64,000 nucleotides of DNA from Boseongicola aestuarii (GTDB lineage: Bacteria > Pseudomonadota > Alphaproteobacteria > Rhodobacterales > Rhodobacteraceae), in the NCBI RefSeq assembly GCF_900184815.1, contig NZ_FXXQ01000003.1, positions 186,001-250,000 on the forward strand, read 5' to 3'. This document shows positions 1 through 8,606 of this stretch, one piece after another. A program made the position numbers and the translations under genes. Positions within the stretch are counted from its first letter, which is position 1. Every line of letters begins with the position of its first letter. The notes beneath the pieces were generated by a model that was not told where the DNA came from, made no database searches, and saw nothing but the letters and a program-made list of their open reading frames with translations.

Positions 1-621
1 GCTGTTGGCGTGGATGCGCTCGGACGCGGTTGAGGTTGCAACGCGGGCGAACGTGAACAGTATTCCGATGGCGATCAGGGCTTGCAGAACTGTCAGGAGT
101 GACAGCCGCATGTCGCCGAAAGAGAACGCAAGGCTGTCGAGGAAGTTCGAGATTTCATCGACGATCCCAAGGTAATAGAGCGTCACGTAGATCCACAAAA
201 ACCAGGTAACGACTTGTCGCAAAAAGGAATTTCGGACAAGTCTGGCAGCGAACCCGACGAGCAATATCGCGACGCTGATTGTCCCGACCAGTTCAAGCAG
301 GAACCTTCGCGACAGGAAAGGTGTGATCTCTGCCATGATTGCGGCAGCTATCCATATCAGCATGGCGAAAATGATCAGTCCGAGCCGCCGGTGGAGCACG
401 ACAAGCACGCGCAGTTGCCATTTGGGGCGACCGGTCAGGGTGCGGATCCATTCGTGGAATATTGGCTTGATCCAGCGGGTCAGACCCCAAGCCAGCAGCG
501 CGCACAGGACGAGGATACCGATCTGCCATAGTCTTGACGGCAACAGCAGCAGGGAGCCTTGCGCCATTGCCTGCTGCCAAAGGTCATTGAACTGATCGGT
601 AAGGCTGTCGAGTTGCTCCAT
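1..621 (-). CDS. MscS-like mechanosensitive channel, N-terminal part (runs off the window)
   Basis: Only the first 207 residues are visible; the gene continues past the left edge. About five hydrophobic segments (near residues 20-42, 73-95, 105-122, 130-150 and 172-195) alternate with short Arg/Lys-rich loops, as in the N-terminal membrane region of the larger MscS/KefA-type channels that open under membrane tension to release osmolytes. The MscS pore helix and beta domain would lie outside the window, so the family call is an inference. The ATG at 621 is chosen; an in-frame GTG lies five codons upstream. It lies 46 bases downstream of the DM13 gene on the same strand and may be cotranscribed. 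Confidence 0.55.
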   Translation of the reverse strand, partial: MEQLDSLTDQFNDLWQQAMAQGSLLLLPSRLWQIGILVLCALLAWGLTRWIKPIFHEWIRTLTGRPKWQLRVLVVLHRRLGLIIFAMLIWIAAAIMAEITPFLSRRFLLELVGTISVAILLVGFAARLVRNSFLRQVVTWFLWIYVTLYYLGIVDEISNFLDSLAFSFGDMRLSLLTVLQALIAIGILFTFARVATSTASERIHANS

Positions 622-667
622 TCCGTCAGGATGCACGCTGTGGTGGTGCGCTACAAGGCTGCATCTT

Positions 668-1144
668 TCAGGAAGGGGGGCTCAGTGCCGCGGGAGAGAA
701 CAGAACGCCAAACTGCTCGCACCAGATGACGACGGATTGGAAATCGGCAATGTTGACGTCGGCGGGGACCGAATAGGCCTGATCGCCGATATTGCCTTTC
801 AATTGCCCAAGGCCAACCCACGGGTTGTCGGCCACATCCGAAGACGATGCAGGGTCAGGGTGTGCCGAGAGCCAGACTTCCAGATCAGGGCCGTTCGTGA
901 CCTGAAACTCGGACAGTTGGATTTCGTGCCCGCCGCCCGGCAGAGCAACCAAAGTCGCGATGCCCTGACCCTGATGCGCGCGGTCTGCATCCCGGAAAGT
1001 GCCGGATGCGACGACCTCAGCTTCGGTAAGGGACTCGACGACGACCTCGTCAAACAAAAGCGGCGAAAACGCATACCACAGAAAGGCACCGGCTGGCACA
1101 CCGACAAGGGCGCCGAAAATGAATGTCGCGAGTGTTTTCTTCAT
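668..1144 (-). CDS. DM13 domain-containing exported or membrane-anchored protein
   Basis: A 158-residue protein with one N-terminal hydrophobic segment (about residues 5-28, after Lys-Lys) that can act as a signal anchor. The rest matches the DM13 domain: GTFRDADRAHQGQG near residue 48, then a conserved DLEVWLS strand near residue 88 and a VVIWCEQFGVLF ending with one cysteine. DM13 domains are thought to take part in redox or electron-transfer chemistry in the periplasm, but the substrate is unknown. The start is supported by AGGAG eight bases before the ATG. It diverges from the large dehydrogenase gene at 1399 and precedes the MscS-like gene. Confidence 0.7.
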   Translation of the reverse strand: MKKTLATFIFGALVGVPAGAFLWYAFSPLLFDEVVVESLTEAEVVASGTFRDADRAHQGQGIATLVALPGGGHEIQLSEFQVTNGPDLEVWLSAHPDPASSSDVADNPWVGLGQLKGNIGDQAYSVPADVNIADFQSVVIWCEQFGVLFSPAALSPPS

Positions 1145-1223
1145 GGTGTCGCTCCTGATTGGGAGAGAGTGTGCTATGCCTGCCGCGCTGCTGTCGAGCC
1201 CTAACTTTCGTCAGCGCGATGAA

Positions 1224-1279
1224 AGGGGCGCTGCCCCTCGGCGCTGCGCGCCTCACCCCGTGGTATTTTAGAAAGGGTG
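1224..1279 (-). repeat. Dispersed palindromic intergenic element, copy 1
   Basis: Read on the minus strand this begins CACCCTTTCTAAAATACCAC (1279 downward), followed by a G-run and a hairpin AGGGGCAGCGCCCCT at 1238-1224. The same layout (CACCCTTT box, AT-rich box, ATACC, GC palindrome) recurs at 3904, 20011, 28995, 48028 and 59761. This copy fills much of the 254-base divergent gap between the DM13 gene and the dehydrogenase gene. The rest of that gap shows no other clear signal apart from the ribosome binding site GGGAGGA before 1399. Confidence 0.7.
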
Positions 1280-1398
1280 AAGCAGGAGGGGTTTGGGTTT
1301 CTGCTCTTGTCGGTTTTATGCGATGCCATGTCGGATGGACCTGACGTTGCTTCTGCGAATAGGCTTAACTCCGTGCAAACGCAGGGAGGATTCGCCCC

Positions 1399-3897
1399 AT
1401 GAAGACCCAGGTAAAAGCTCTCGTTGTTGGCGGCGGTGCTGTTGGAACGTCGATCGCGTACCATCTGGCCAAGGCCGGCTGGGATGATGTTATGCTTCTG
1501 GAGCGGGACGAGTTGACGTCCGGCTCGACCTGGCATGCTGCGGGGCTCTTACCACTTTTCAACATGTCGTATGCAACGACGCATATCCATAAGTATTCAG
1601 TCGATTTCTATAAGCAGCTTGAGGCGGAGACCGGGCTGAACGCCGGCTTCTCCGTCGTCGGCAACTTGCGCATGGCGCAGACCAAAGATCGCATGGATGA
1701 GTATATGCTGTACGCGTCCACGGCTGAAACCTGTGACGTGCCTTATGAATGGATGACTCCGAGTGAGATCAAAGCGCGCTGGCCGCTGATCCGGACCGAG
1801 GATCTGGAAGGCGCGATTTACCATCCGACGGATGGCTATATCAATCCGGCCGATGTCACGATGGCGATGGCAAAGGGCGCGCGTCAGCGTGGCGTTTCGA
1901 TTGAGCGTAAGTGGCAGGTAGACGGCTACAGTTGGACGGGCGACCACTGGGATGTGACCTGTACGAAGATGGCCGAGAAGGGGGGCAATCTGGTCCCGAC
2001 GGACGAGCAGATCGTCATACATGCCGAGCATGTCGTCACCGCAACGGGCAACCACGCACAACGCACCGCGAGCCTGTTGGGCGTCAAGATCCCGGCGATC
2101 CCGGTTGAGCATCAGTTCATCGTCATGGATCAGGATCCGGCGCTTGTGGAATGGCGCAAGACCAATCCCGAGCACCCCGTGATCCGGGATGCCGATGCAC
2201 AGTCTTATGTGCGTGAAGAGCGTGGTGGCTGGATTCTGGGTGTCTATGAGAAGGGCGCGCCTGCGCGATTTGAGCATGGTGTGCCCGACAGCTTCCGGGC
2301 AGATCTGTTCCAGCTTGATCTGGAGCGGATTGAAGAACAATACGCCGCGATGATCCACCGTATCCCAAGCTGTGAAGATTGCGGTTTGAAAGATGATTTC
2401 AACGGGCCGATTTGTTACACCCCTGATGGCAATCCGCTTGTCGGGCCCGCGCCGGGGCGGCGCAACATGTGGCTGGCCGAGGGCTTTAGTTTTGGCATCA
2501 CCGCTGCGGGCGGAACCGGCCACTACCTTGCGCAGATGATGGTCGAGGGGGAAGCCGAGATTGACATGGCCAGTCTTGATCCCAAGCGCTATGCCGCATG
2601 GATGACGACTGACTATGCGGCGCGCAAGAATGAGGAATGCTACTCGCACGTTTATGTCATTCATCACCCGGACGAAGAACGCGAAGCCTGCCGTCCGCTG
2701 AAGACTGCGCCTTCCTATGACCGCATGAAAGCGCGGGGCGCGCAGTTTGGGCAAGTGAACGGTTGGGAGCGCCCGAACTACTTCGGTCCGCTTGATGCGC
2801 CCGCTTCGTTTGATCACGACGCACGGTCGTTCCGCCGGGGCGGCTGGTGGCAATTCGCCAAAGACGAAGCGACAGCCGTGCGGGAAGGCGTCGGCATGAT
2901 CGACGCAACAGCATTCACCAAACACAAGCTGCGGGGCCCCGGAGCGACTGCTTTTCTCGACTGGTTCACCTGTAACAAGCTGCCGAGGGTCGGGCGCATC
3001 AATCTGACCTATGCGCTGACCAGTCACGGAACGACGCGCACGGAATACACGATCGTGCGGTTGGCCGAAGACACCTACTACCTTGTCAGCGCGGGGGCAT
3101 GGCAGGCCTATGACAGTGACTACCTTGCTCAAGCTATCAACGACACTGTCGATCGTTTTGGTCCGATGTGGCTGGATGACTGCACCGGGCAATACGGGGT
3201 GTTCGCGCTCGCAGGCCCGAAATCCCGCGATGTTCTGAAAACGCTAGTCCGCGACGCCGATCCCGAAACAGCACTGTCCAACAAGCGCTTTCCGTGGCTC
3301 AGCGCAAAGCGCATCGAGCTTGGGATGTGCCCGACAAATGCGATCCGCGTGGCCTATACAGGTGAGTTGGGGTGGGAGCTGCATCATCCTATGGAGATGC
3401 AGAACTACCTGTTCGATCAGCTGATGAAAGCTGGCGAACCACAGAGGCTCAAACTTGTTGGCGCGCGTGCTCAGAACTGGCTGCGACAGGAAAAATCTTA
3501 CCGCGCTTTTGGCACCGAACTTGGGCGGGACGCCACACCGCTTGAAGCCGGATTGAATCGCTTCGTCGATCTGGACAAGAATTTCCATGGCAAGGATGCA
3601 ATGGTTGAGTCTGGCATCCGATCCTCCTGTGTCACTCTGTTGATCGATGGCCCGAGCGACGCCGATCCTTGGGGTCGCGAAGCGCTGTACCATGGCGATA
3701 ATCGCGTTGGTCGTCTGACTTCTGGTGGCTATTCTGTTGCCTTCGGCAAGTCGATCGGTATGGGATACGTCTCGCCCGATCACGCGACGGCGGGCACAAA
3801 GCTCATGGTCAAGATGCAGGACAAGCTTTGGCCTGCGATTGTCACCGAAGACAGCCCCTATGATCCAAAGAACGAAACTATCCGCAAAGACGGCTAG
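1399..3897 (+). CDS. GcvT-family FAD-dependent dehydrogenase (dimethylglycine/sarcosine dehydrogenase type)
   Basis: An 832-residue protein with the three-part layout of dimethylglycine and sarcosine dehydrogenases. An N-terminal DAO fold starts with the FAD-binding GGGAVG at 11-16 and STWHAAG with His46, the position that covalently holds FAD in mammalian relatives. A short FAO_M linker follows near 375-430, then a GcvT folate-binding module (about 435-715) and a GcvT C-terminal barrel. The family oxidatively removes N-methyl groups and passes the C1 unit to tetrahydrofolate. The exact substrate cannot be told, since Rhodobacteraceae carry many paralogues. GGGAGGA precedes the ATG. The gene stands alone and ends in a GC-rich palindromic element. 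Confidence 0.85.
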   Translation: MKTQVKALVVGGGAVGTSIAYHLAKAGWDDVMLLERDELTSGSTWHAAGLLPLFNMSYATTHIHKYSVDFYKQLEAETGLNAGFSVVGNLRMAQTKDRMDEYMLYASTAETCDVPYEWMTPSEIKARWPLIRTEDLEGAIYHPTDGYINPADVTMAMAKGARQRGVSIERKWQVDGYSWTGDHWDVTCTKMAEKGGNLVPTDEQIVIHAEHVVTATGNHAQRTASLLGVKIPAIPVEHQFIVMDQDPALVEWRKTNPEHPVIRDADAQSYVREERGGWILGVYEKGAPARFEHGVPDSFRADLFQLDLERIEEQYAAMIHRIPSCEDCGLKDDFNGPICYTPDGNPLVGPAPGRRNMWLAEGFSFGITAAGGTGHYLAQMMVEGEAEIDMASLDPKRYAAWMTTDYAARKNEECYSHVYVIHHPDEEREACRPLKTAPSYDRMKARGAQFGQVNGWERPNYFGPLDAPASFDHDARSFRRGGWWQFAKDEATAVREGVGMIDATAFTKHKLRGPGATAFLDWFTCNKLPRVGRINLTYALTSHGTTRTEYTIVRLAEDTYYLVSAGAWQAYDSDYLAQAINDTVDRFGPMWLDDCTGQYGVFALAGPKSRDVLKTLVRDADPETALSNKRFPWLSAKRIELGMCPTNAIRVAYTGELGWELHHPMEMQNYLFDQLMKAGEPQRLKLVGARAQNWLRQEKSYRAFGTELGRDATPLEAGLNRFVDLDKNFHGKDAMVESGIRSSCVTLLIDGPSDADPWGREALYHGDNRVGRLTSGGYSVAFGKSIGMGYVSPDHATAGTKLMVKMQDKLWPAIVTEDSPYDPKNETIRKDG

Positions 3898-3903
3898 GGC
3901 ATT

Positions 3904-3957
3904 CACCCTTTATTAAATACCACGGGGGACGAACGCAGTGAGGGGGGCAGAGCCCCC
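3904..3957 (+). repeat. Dispersed palindromic intergenic element, copy 2
   Basis: Plus-strand copy: CACCCTTTATTAAATACCAC at 3904, G-run, then the perfect palindrome GGGGGCAGAGCCCCC within 3942-3957. It begins seven bases after the dehydrogenase stop and lies between that gene and the convergent alkB-like gene. The hairpin could reduce read-through, but there is no T-run after it, so it is not a classical terminator. Confidence 0.75.
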
Positions 3958-3986
3958 ACCGGGGCGACGTGCATAGCACGGTGCAA

Positions 3987-5120
3987 CTACCGCGGGGACG
4001 GTTTTTTTCCTTTATCATAGGCGGTCCAGTCCGTGATGTCGGGGTAAAACCTTTGCCGCCACGCCTTGACGAGGGGGTTCATGCGCCGCATCCAGAGCGG
4101 GGGGACAAGCGCCATTGTGGTCATGATGGCATATCCATAGGGCAAATGGGGCGCGGCATTTTCGTTTGGCGTTTGCAGCAAGGGATAGGGTCGCGTTGGG
4201 CTTGCGTGGTGATCCGAATGCCGTGTCACATTGATGAGCAAAGCCGACGTCGTTGCATGTGCGGAATTCCAGCTGTGGTGGAGTTTTTGTGGTTCGTACC
4301 GTCCGTCGCCCAGATACCGCCGGGTTAGTCCGTAGTGCTCGATATAGTTCACAAGTTCGAGCTGGAAGATGGCAAAACCTGCGGATGTCATGAACAAGGC
4401 CAGTCCGGCGATCCCGCCAATCGCGAATGCAAGGCTCAGACAGGACAGCGCCAGACCTACATAACGCCAGAAGGGGTTCGATAGGTGCCAGTACGGACGG
4501 CCTTTGCGCGCCAGTAACGCCCGCTCCGCAAGAAAGGACGAGACAAGGCTCTGATACAGAACCCGCGGGTAAAAGCGCCAGAAATGTTCGCGAAACCGTG
4601 CGGTGACGGGGTCGCGAGGCGTTCCGACGTATTTGTGGTGGACCAGCAGATGTTCTGAACGGTAATGGCCGTAGAGTACCATTCCCAAAAGCAGATCTCC
4701 GAGAAACCGCTCGAAACGCGATGGTTTGTGGATCAATTCGTGCGCATAGACCAATCCAATTGTGCCGTTCATCAGACCTACGCCCAGAAAGAGGCAGACC
4801 TTTTCAAGTGATGAAAGGTGGTCTGAAAACGTCGCATAGGCCAGCAGCGAAAATGTTGTGAAGACCTGCACAAACGGCCAGATCAAGGTGATGAGACGAT
4901 GCCAGAACAGGGCGTCTTTCGGGGTGGCGACATTGGGATTTCGCAGATCAAGACCAAGCAGTTGATCCAGCACCGAAAACGCAACCCAAGCGTAAAGCGG
5001 CAAGAGCGCAAGCGTCCATCCGCCTGCCACCGCACCGGTCCACGCGATTGGGACCAGCGTCAGCGACACCCAGAACGGCAATGCCGCGGGGACGTTATGA
5101 GGTGCATGTGACTGGGTCAT
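3987..5120 (-). CDS. alkB: AlkB-type alkane 1-monooxygenase / membrane fatty acid hydroxylase-like di-iron enzyme
   Basis: A 377-residue integral membrane protein with several hydrophobic helices and the histidine signatures of AlkB: HELIH at 127-131, EHLLVHH at 156-162, NYIEHYGL at 258-265 and HSDHH at 301-305. These bind the di-iron centre that hydroxylates terminal carbons of alkanes or related chains, using electrons from rubredoxin. No rubredoxin or rubredoxin reductase gene lies nearby and no rubredoxin domain is fused. The reading frame is open upstream to 5204, but that start would lie inside mutY; MTQSHAPH at 5120, 49 bases after the mutY stop, fits better. Likely cotranscribed with mutY. 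Confidence 0.8.
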   Translation of the reverse strand: MTQSHAPHNVPAALPFWVSLTLVPIAWTGAVAGGWTLALLPLYAWVAFSVLDQLLGLDLRNPNVATPKDALFWHRLITLIWPFVQVFTTFSLLAYATFSDHLSSLEKVCLFLGVGLMNGTIGLVYAHELIHKPSRFERFLGDLLLGMVLYGHYRSEHLLVHHKYVGTPRDPVTARFREHFWRFYPRVLYQSLVSSFLAERALLARKGRPYWHLSNPFWRYVGLALSCLSLAFAIGGIAGLALFMTSAGFAIFQLELVNYIEHYGLTRRYLGDGRYEPQKLHHSWNSAHATTSALLINVTRHSDHHASPTRPYPLLQTPNENAAPHLPYGYAIMTTMALVPPLWMRRMNPLVKAWRQRFYPDITDWTAYDKGKKPSPR

Positions 5121-5169
5121 GGGTCCGTTCGAAATCTGCGCGTTCAGTATATGTACGAAGCTGTCAGGC

Positions 5170-6231
5170 TCAATCCATAGCCATTGCGCTGGATGCCAGA
5201 TCAAAGGCCTTGCGCATTACCGTTGGCAAATCAGAGGGTCGAAAATCAGACGGCATCACGAAATGTCCGCGATCCTGCGGGTTTTCCCTTGGCAGGACCG
5301 CGACGCGAATTTCTAGGATCAGGTGGAAATGCGTAAAGGTGTGGCGCACTTCGCCGCCTGGATCTTGCCAGTCTGCAGGGCACGGGGGTGTTTCGGCCTG
5401 CGCTTCGACAGTCCATTCGGTGCCGGGCCATCCAAGCATACCGCCCAGAAGCCCTTTGGACGGGCGGGTTTCCAGAAGCCATGCGCCGTCTTCCCGTCGC
5501 CCCAGATACACAATGCCAAAGCGGGTCGGCTTGGCTTTTTTCGGTGTCTTGCGCGGAAGGCTGGCCGCGATACCGCTGGACCTTGCCTGACACGCATTAA
5601 TCCAGGGGCAAATGCCGCATGCTGGGTTGCGGGGTGTGCAGATCGTTGCGCCGAGATCCATGACCGCTTGCGCGTAGTCCCCGGGCCGTTCGGAGGGTGT
5701 CAGCTTCGCAGCAAGGTCGGTCAGAACCGGCTTTGCGGCGGGAAGCGGCGTCTGGACTGCAAAGAGGCGGCTCATGACCCGCTCGACGTTACCGTCCACG
5801 ACAGTTTCAGGCCGGTCAAAGGCAATCGAAGCAATGGCCGAGGCCGTGTAGGGGCCGATCCCCGGAAGTTTGAGAAGTTCCGCGTGAGTTGTGGGGAAAG
5901 CACCGTCATGTTCGTTGGCTACGGCGCGGGCGCATTTCAGCAGATTACGGGCTCGGGCGTAGTATCCGAGCCCGGCCCATTCCCCCATGACGGCCGCGTC
6001 GTCAGCCTTGGCAAGATCGACGACGGTGGGCCAAAGCTCGATGAATCGCAGGAAATAGCCCCGGACGGCAGCCACTGTTGTTTGCTGAAGCATAACCTCG
6101 GATAGCCAGACACGGTAGGGATCAGGGAGATGTCCCGCTTTACGGTCGGCTGGTGCGGTCCGCCACGGCATCGCGCGCGCGTTTTGGTCATACCAGTCAA
6201 GCAGATCGCCGCTTTTCGGGGTTTCACACAA
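5170..6231 (-). CDS. mutY: A/G-specific adenine DNA glycosylase MutY
   Basis: A 353-residue base-excision repair enzyme that removes adenine mispaired with 8-oxoguanine. Visible features: catalytic Glu45 in SEVMLQQT, helix-hairpin-helix LPGIGPYTA at 122-130, catalytic Asp146 in VVDGNVERV, and the 4Fe-4S ligands Cys198, 205, 208 and 214 (C-x6-C-x2-C-x5-C). A C-terminal NUDIX-like 8-oxoG recognition domain begins near 235. It diverges from the DUF721 gene across about 86 bases. Confidence 0.95.
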   Translation of the reverse strand: MCETPKSGDLLDWYDQNARAMPWRTAPADRKAGHLPDPYRVWLSEVMLQQTTVAAVRGYFLRFIELWPTVVDLAKADDAAVMGEWAGLGYYARARNLLKCARAVANEHDGAFPTTHAELLKLPGIGPYTASAIASIAFDRPETVVDGNVERVMSRLFAVQTPLPAAKPVLTDLAAKLTPSERPGDYAQAVMDLGATICTPRNPACGICPWINACQARSSGIAASLPRKTPKKAKPTRFGIVYLGRREDGAWLLETRPSKGLLGGMLGWPGTEWTVEAQAETPPCPADWQDPGGEVRHTFTHFHLILEIRVAVLPRENPQDRGHFVMPSDFRPSDLPTVMRKAFDLASSAMAMD

Positions 6232-6317
6232 TGTTTATGTCCTCGTCATCGGCTTTGGAGTGGCACAGGGCGGGCTTGCTGCTTTAAGATGCGTGCATCG
6301 CCATGGAAGGCAAGGCA

Positions 6318-6815
6318 ATGAAAGACTTTCGCCGCAAGCGCGGCTTCGAGCGTGCATCCAGTCTTGTCGCAGGCCGTATCCGCACTGCCAGCGAAACCCG
6401 CGGCTTTGCAGTTTCGCGGCTTTTGACCCATTGGGACGACATTGTCGGCGCGGACCTTTGCGGCATGGCGCGACCGATCGATATCGCCTACGGAAAAAGC
6501 TTTGGAGCGACTTTGACATTGCTTGTCAAAGGCGCAGAGGCGCCAATGGTTGAGATGCAAAAGGAAGCGATTCGAGAGCGGGTAAATGCGTGCTATGGTT
6601 ATGCGGCGATCCAGAAGGTCCGGCTTACGCAAACCGCTCCGCGTGGCTTTGCCGAAGAGCAAACAGCTTTCAGCAGCGCCCCCCAGAAGCCAGAGGTCTC
6701 TGCTGATGCGCGCGAGCGGGCCGCCCAAACAGTTGAAATCGTGGGCGATACGTCGCTGCGCGATGCCCTTGAACGCCTCGGGGCAAATGTCATATCTCAC
6801 TCAGAACAGAAATAA
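6318..6815 (+). CDS. DUF721 / DciA-like protein
   Basis: A 165-residue basic protein; MKDFRRKRGFERASSL opens a typical DUF721 domain, with the family core AVSRLLTHWDDIVG near residues 35-50. DUF721 overlaps the DciA family, which helps load replicative helicase in bacteria lacking DnaC, although the role of the alphaproteobacterial members is not settled. The start at 6318 has AAGGCAAGGCA in front; an in-frame ATG at 6303 would add five residues. The DsbA-like gene follows 13 bases later, so the two are likely cotranscribed. Confidence 0.75.
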   Translation: MKDFRRKRGFERASSLVAGRIRTASETRGFAVSRLLTHWDDIVGADLCGMARPIDIAYGKSFGATLTLLVKGAEAPMVEMQKEAIRERVNACYGYAAIQKVRLTQTAPRGFAEEQTAFSSAPQKPEVSADARERAAQTVEIVGDTSLRDALERLGANVISHSEQK

Positions 6816-6828
6816 AGGTATTCATGTT

Positions 6829-7470
6829 ATGAACCGTTTCACGTCGGCCTTTACGGCCACCGCCCTTGCGATGCTCGCGGCACTCTTCCTTTCCGCTCAG
6901 TCGGTTTCGGCGCAAGACGCCTCTGCGGTCGATACCTCGGATGTCCCGGAAATGACCCTTGGCAACCCGGATGCAGAAGTCACAGTGATTGAATACGCAT
7001 CGTTCACCTGTCCACACTGTGCGTCGTTTCATGCCGGGGCGTTCAAGGATTTGAAGAAGGAATTCATTGACACCGGAAAGATCAAGTTCGTCTACCGCGA
7101 GGTGTTCTTCGACCGGCAGGGGCTCTGGGCGGCAATCGTTGCCCGCTGTGGTGAAGGCGCCGAGAACCGGTATTTCGGCATCGCCGATATGATCTATGAG
7201 AATCAGCGCGTTTGGGCGCGGCAGGAAGATCCGGCGGCTATCGTGGACAGCCTGCGTCGCTTTGGAAAAACCGCCGGACTGACTGATGCACAGCTTGATC
7301 AGTGCTTAACGGACGCAGAGGGCGCACAGAAGCTTTATGCGCGCTATTTGCAGCAGGCCGAAGAAGATGGAGTGACATCTACGCCGACGTTTATAATCGA
7401 CGGTAACCGTCATTCCAACATGGCCTACGCTGACATGGCCGACCTGATCAACGCAGCACTCGGTGAGTAG
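6829..7470 (+). CDS. DsbA-family periplasmic thioredoxin-like oxidoreductase
   Basis: A 213-residue protein with an N-terminal signal peptide ending near SVSAQD (residue 29) and a thioredoxin fold carrying the redox pair Cys61-Pro-His-Cys64 in a YASFTCPHC context. A cis-proline loop STPTF lies near residue 185. It belongs to the DsbA/DsbG-like group (thioredoxin_4 type) that makes or rearranges disulfides in exported proteins. The start is MNRFTS at 6829 with AAAGG upstream; an upstream extension is open but overlaps DUF721. Its TAG stop shares one base with the GTG start of the CoA-transferase. Confidence 0.88.
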   Translation: MNRFTSAFTATALAMLAALFLSAQSVSAQDASAVDTSDVPEMTLGNPDAEVTVIEYASFTCPHCASFHAGAFKDLKKEFIDTGKIKFVYREVFFDRQGLWAAIVARCGEGAENRYFGIADMIYENQRVWARQEDPAAIVDSLRRFGKTAGLTDAQLDQCLTDAEGAQKLYARYLQQAEEDGVTSTPTFIIDGNRHSNMAYADMADLINAALGE

Positions 7471-8606
7471 TGGCGCCGCTTTCCGGCCTCAAGGTTGTTG
7501 AACTTGCCCGCGTTCTGGCTGGCCCCTGGGCTGGTCAGACGCTGGCGGACCTTGGTGCTGAAGTCATAAAGGTCGAGAGTCCCGAGGGTGATGATACGCG
7601 CGCGTGGGGCCCGCCTTTTGTCGACCACGATGGCGAGAAGTCTGCAGCCTATTTTCACTCCTGCAATCGCGGGAAGTCATCGGTAACGGCTGATTTCAGA
7701 ACCGAGGAAGGTCGCTCGCTTGTCCTGAAGCTTGTCAGGGATGCGGATGTCCTGATCGAGAACTTCAAAGTCGGCGGTCTTGAGAAATATGGTTTGGATT
7801 ACGAGAGCCTGAAGGCAGTGAACCCGCGGCTGGTCTACTGCTCGATCACCGGTTTTGGGCAGGACGGGCCTTATGCACATCGTGCAGGCTATGATTATAT
7901 CATTCAGGGCATGTCAGGACTGATGTCGTTTACCGGCGCACCGGAAGGTCAGCCGATGAAAGCGGGAGTCGCCATCACCGATCTTTTCACCGGCCTTTAT
8001 GCGGTGATCGGTGTTCAGGCGGCTTTGGTGCAACGTGAGAAGACAGGCAAGGGTCAGCACGTCGATCTTGCCCTGTTGGATTCAGCCGTGGCAATCACCT
8101 CGAACCAGGCGATGAATTACCTCACGACCGGCGTGGCTCCCAAGCGGCTTGGCAATACCCATCCGAATTTAATGCCGTATCAGGTTTTTGACTGTTCTGA
8201 CGGGTGGATCATCGTGGCCGTGGGGAACGACGGGCAGTTCCATAGATTTTGCAGCGTTTTGAAGGCCGAAGGCCTTGCGGATGCGCCGGAGTATTGCACC
8301 AACGCCAATCGCGTCGCGAACCGCGAGGCTTTGACCGGAATCCTGACATCAATGACAAAGGGCTGGACCAAGGCCGATTTGCTCGTCGCCTGCGAGCAAG
8401 CGAACGTTCCGGCGGGGCCGATCAATGATATGGCCGAGGTCTTTCAGGACCCTCAGGTGATTGCACGAGGTATGAAGGTCAGTCACGAAGGCGTGCCGGG
8501 CGTGCGGACGCCCATTGTCTTTTCGGACGCTGAGCTTGCACCGGTCCGCGCTGCACCGAAGTTGAACGGTGGTGTTGCAGAGTTCACCTCCGGGGAAGAT
8601 GATTAA
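7470..8606 (+). CDS. Class III (CaiB/BaiF family) CoA-transferase
   Basis: A 378-residue protein starting with GTG, directly coupled to the DsbA-like gene. It carries the family N-terminus (LARVLAGPWAGQ, then LGAEVIKVE), the GYDYIIQGMSG segment near 140-150 and Asp171 in AITDLFTG, which aligns with the catalytic aspartate of formyl-CoA transferase. These enzymes move CoA between carboxylic acids, often in branched acid, carnitine or aromatic catabolism. The substrate is not predictable here. Its 3' end overlaps lpxK on the other strand by 23 bases. Confidence 0.88.
   Translation: MAPLSGLKVVELARVLAGPWAGQTLADLGAEVIKVESPEGDDTRAWGPPFVDHDGEKSAAYFHSCNRGKSSVTADFRTEEGRSLVLKLVRDADVLIENFKVGGLEKYGLDYESLKAVNPRLVYCSITGFGQDGPYAHRAGYDYIIQGMSGLMSFTGAPEGQPMKAGVAITDLFTGLYAVIGVQAALVQREKTGKGQHVDLALLDSAVAITSNQAMNYLTTGVAPKRLGNTHPNLMPYQVFDCSDGWIIVAVGNDGQFHRFCSVLKAEGLADAPEYCTNANRVANREALTGILTSMTKGWTKADLLVACEQANVPAGPINDMAEVFQDPQVIARGMKVSHEGVPGVRTPIVFSDAELAPVRAAPKLNGGVAEFTSGEDD

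Noticed and set aside
1597-3192. 531-codon open frame antisense to the GcvT-family dehydrogenase
   Set aside because: The translation is Arg/His-rich with no domain, and the plus-strand frame is a complete, recognisable enzyme; high GC makes such shadows common.
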